Source: Acidobacteriota bacterium
Lineage (GTDB): Bacteria > Acidobacteriota > UBA6911 > RPQK01 > JADFOI01
Direction of reading: 5' to 3'
Assembly (NCBI GenBank): GCA_030624355.1
Contig: JAUXKG010000036.1
Span: 1 to 11,980 of the forward strand
DNA length: 11,980 bases
The notes beneath the pieces are model-generated. The model was not told the DNA's origin and ran no database searches. It saw nothing but the letters and a program-made list of their open reading frames with translations. Of the stretch, positions 9,851 to 11,980 are shown piece by piece. Each line of letters starts with the position of its first letter. Position 1 is the first letter of the stretch. Made by a program: the position numbers and the translations under genes.

Positions 9851-11980
9851 CAGTAGGTCAACCGTACTTCCAGGAAGCTTGAAAAAAAGGACTCGGAGGT
9901 GTAGATATCACGAAGCCCTCCGCCCGGTATAAGAGTTGCTGCTCCTGCCAACATGACCAGGTTGTTGTTCAACCAGGGTCGGTACCGGACTCCCAGGCCC
10001 AAATCCACCCCCACGAAACGACTGATGTCGGATTGAAACAGAAGCGCCTCCAATACTTCGGTGTGGGCAAAGGCCATCACGTTAAGATTGGCGGTGGCCC
10101 TCAGTTTGGGCGTTAACTCGGCGTCCACTCCCACGTTGAAAAGGTACATTCCCGGATTGACATAATTCGCTTGTCCTTTCTCTTTGGCACTTCGGAGACT
10201 GGGGTTGAAGCTGAATCGCTGTGTCAGGCCCACGCCTGTTCCAGTTAGCCGAATTCCCTGCCGATTCCAGAAGCTGATTCCCCCGCCGGCAAAATTCACG
10301 TTGTCGACGATGCTGTCAAAGCCCCGAGCCCGATTGTCACCTGGATTGCTATCGCCGGAAGCATAGAAAAATGATGCCCGATAGCGACGCCAGTCACGGT
10401 CAACCGAGAGCTCCAGCGCCACCATCTGAGCATTGATGTCGGTATCTTTCGGCCCCAAGACATCTCCGGCAATTTGGTTGGGCTGTTCCTGTCCCAAAAC
10501 CTGATAGAAGGCATGGTTGATATTCAGGCGCCCGAAGTGCCCGTCCCCGGTCCAGCCCAAGTAGACTGCGTTGACACTCTTGAGGACTACGTTGCCCACC
10601 AGCGCGGGACGCACAAGAAAACCATTGTGGTCTATATGAAAACTGGGCTTGTCGCGGTTGAAATGCAGGCTAAACTGAGTGGTGTACCCCAGACGGATGA
10701 AGTCCTGGATGTAGTAGTTGGCAACAAAAACCTCTTGTCGCCTCGAATCGAAGGTGTTTAGCAGACTGTTGGTATCCTTCTCCAACATATGAAAATAGGC
10801 GAGATTGTACTCGTGCTTGTTGGCCTTCAGGTTCCCGAAGAGACGGATTCCCGGTTGATTGTCGAAGAAAATGAAGCCGCGAAAATCGCTGTTGAAGAAC
10901 TGGGTTCCAGCGCGCAGCGAAAGGAAGTCAAAATAGGGGCTGATCTCAGCCAGGCGAATCTCGGCAAAGGCTTCCTGCAGTGCCAGATGAGAATCAGTTC
11001 GACCGGAACCTCGTCTCACATCGATGTCAACCACACCCGTTTCCCGTGCTTTCAGATAGTTGACGTTGAAAACGGGGGTGACCTTGAAGCGGATATCGAA
11101 GGGTTGAAAGGCGGTATAACCGCGAAAGAAATCGGCTGAAAAGATGAGACTTTCGAGCAGTTGAAACTGATCGCCCTTGCTGAAGAATTCTGGTGTGCCG
11201 GGCTGGGCCGCGCTGGCCGGCCCTACTACTGGGAGCTGTCTGTATTCGAGCAAAGTATCGCTGGTACCGGTCAAGGCCATGAACCAACGATCCCCGAGGA
11301 TCGGATAATCCCCCTTCCAGACATTCTGGTTGTAAGGATCCAGCCGTCGCCCTCTTGTGTAGGGAAAGTCCCCATGCTGCACATAGGGACTGTAGCGGTC
11401 CCATTCCGGAAGACCCAGCCGCCACCGGTCGGCAATCGAGATGAAGTCCTGCATGGGGTTCGTCCCGGCTACCCTGCTGTCTCGGCCGGCATACCCGGAG
11501 GGGCGGAACTCGGGCCCCTGGGCTGGAAAAGGGGCCTCCCCTGCCGGTTCAGCCTGTTTCGCGGTTCGCAACGGACGACGGATCCCCGGAAAAGCGGGCT
11601 CCGGCTCTGAGAGTTCAGTCGGGCTGGCCGGAATGCTGGGAGGCTGTTTTTCGGAGCGAGGCCTCAATCGGGGCATCGCCAAAGGGGAATCGGCGAGTTC
11701 CAGGATCAAACTCAGGTTGTGGATTTCTCCTTCCCACAACTCGATTCCCGAGATCAACTGGGTTGGAAATCCGGGTTTTTCCTGCTGGAGGTCGTACACT
11801 CCAGCGTTCAAATTGGAAATGATGAATTCTCCGTTCTCGTCGGTGACCGACCCCTGGCGCTGGTCGCTTTCTTTCAGGGTAGCCGTGACGACCACCTGAG
11901 GAAGAGGATTTCCCTGGAGGTCGCGTACCGTTCCACGGATCTGAGCCGGAGACTCGATCTGAGCTCGAAGAGGTCGTCGC
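9850..11980 (-). CDS. Outer-membrane beta-barrel protein with N-terminal carboxypeptidase-regulatory-like domain, 5' partial
   Basis: The frame stays open to the right edge, so the true start and signal peptide lie outside. A GTG at 11895 is internal, because the residues before it (including IRGTVRDLQGNPLPQ) complete a carboxypeptidase-regulatory-like domain. The 709 visible residues contain that Ig-like domain (about 14-95), a Pro/Glu-rich linker (about 96-175), a conserved-looking segment DPYNQNVWKGDYP (214-226), and then alternating hydrophobic/polar strands rich in Tyr, Phe, Asn and Gly. The protein ends in FLEVRLTY, with the aromatic last residue typical of outer-membrane barrels. No cysteine or heme motif was seen. 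I see no TonB box or plug in the visible part, and the barrel portion (about 500 residues) is short for a TonB-dependent receptor. Overlap with the decaheme-propeller gene suggests the barrel holds, exports or is electrically coupled to that cytochrome. The exact porin family is not identified. Confidence 0.85.

Overview
The window looks like part of a chromosome from a Gram-negative bacterium specialised in multiheme c-type cytochromes. An outer-membrane barrel carrying a carboxypeptidase-regulatory-like domain, together with several large CXXCH proteins, suggests Acidobacteriota or a related group. That placement is an inference from domain style, not from a marker gene. I see no mobile element, CRISPR array, tRNA or rRNA.

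Layout, left to right. Positions 1-301 form a non-coding leader with two inverted repeats and a possible start of a leftward gene at the extreme edge. A small orphan gene (302-628, +) follows. Next is a three-gene leftward operon, transcribed from 4473 down to 661: a cytoplasmic protein with two cyclic-nucleotide-binding domains fused to a four-cluster ferredoxin; a five-helix diheme b-type cytochrome; and an inner-membrane-anchored decaheme cytochrome c. A 283-base divergent regulatory region (4474-4756) separates this operon from a rightward pentaheme cytochrome (4757-6106). Converging on that gene is a second leftward operon running from beyond the right edge to 6140. It encodes an outer-membrane beta-barrel protein (5' end outside the window) and a 1236-residue exported decaheme cytochrome fused to a seven-repeat LVIVD beta-propeller.

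Taken together the genes could form an electron path across the whole cell envelope: four cytoplasmic [4Fe-4S] clusters, two stacked b hemes across the inner membrane, a membrane-tethered decaheme, a periplasmic pentaheme, then an outer-membrane barrel/decaheme-propeller pair. The histidine spacing and positive-inside topology of the b cytochrome fit the cytoplasm-to-periplasm step well. The direction of electron flow, the terminal electron donor or acceptor, and whether the two operons work together are not shown by sequence. The double cyclic-nucleotide-binding module on the Fe-S protein and the propeller fused to the large cytochrome are the least conventional parts.
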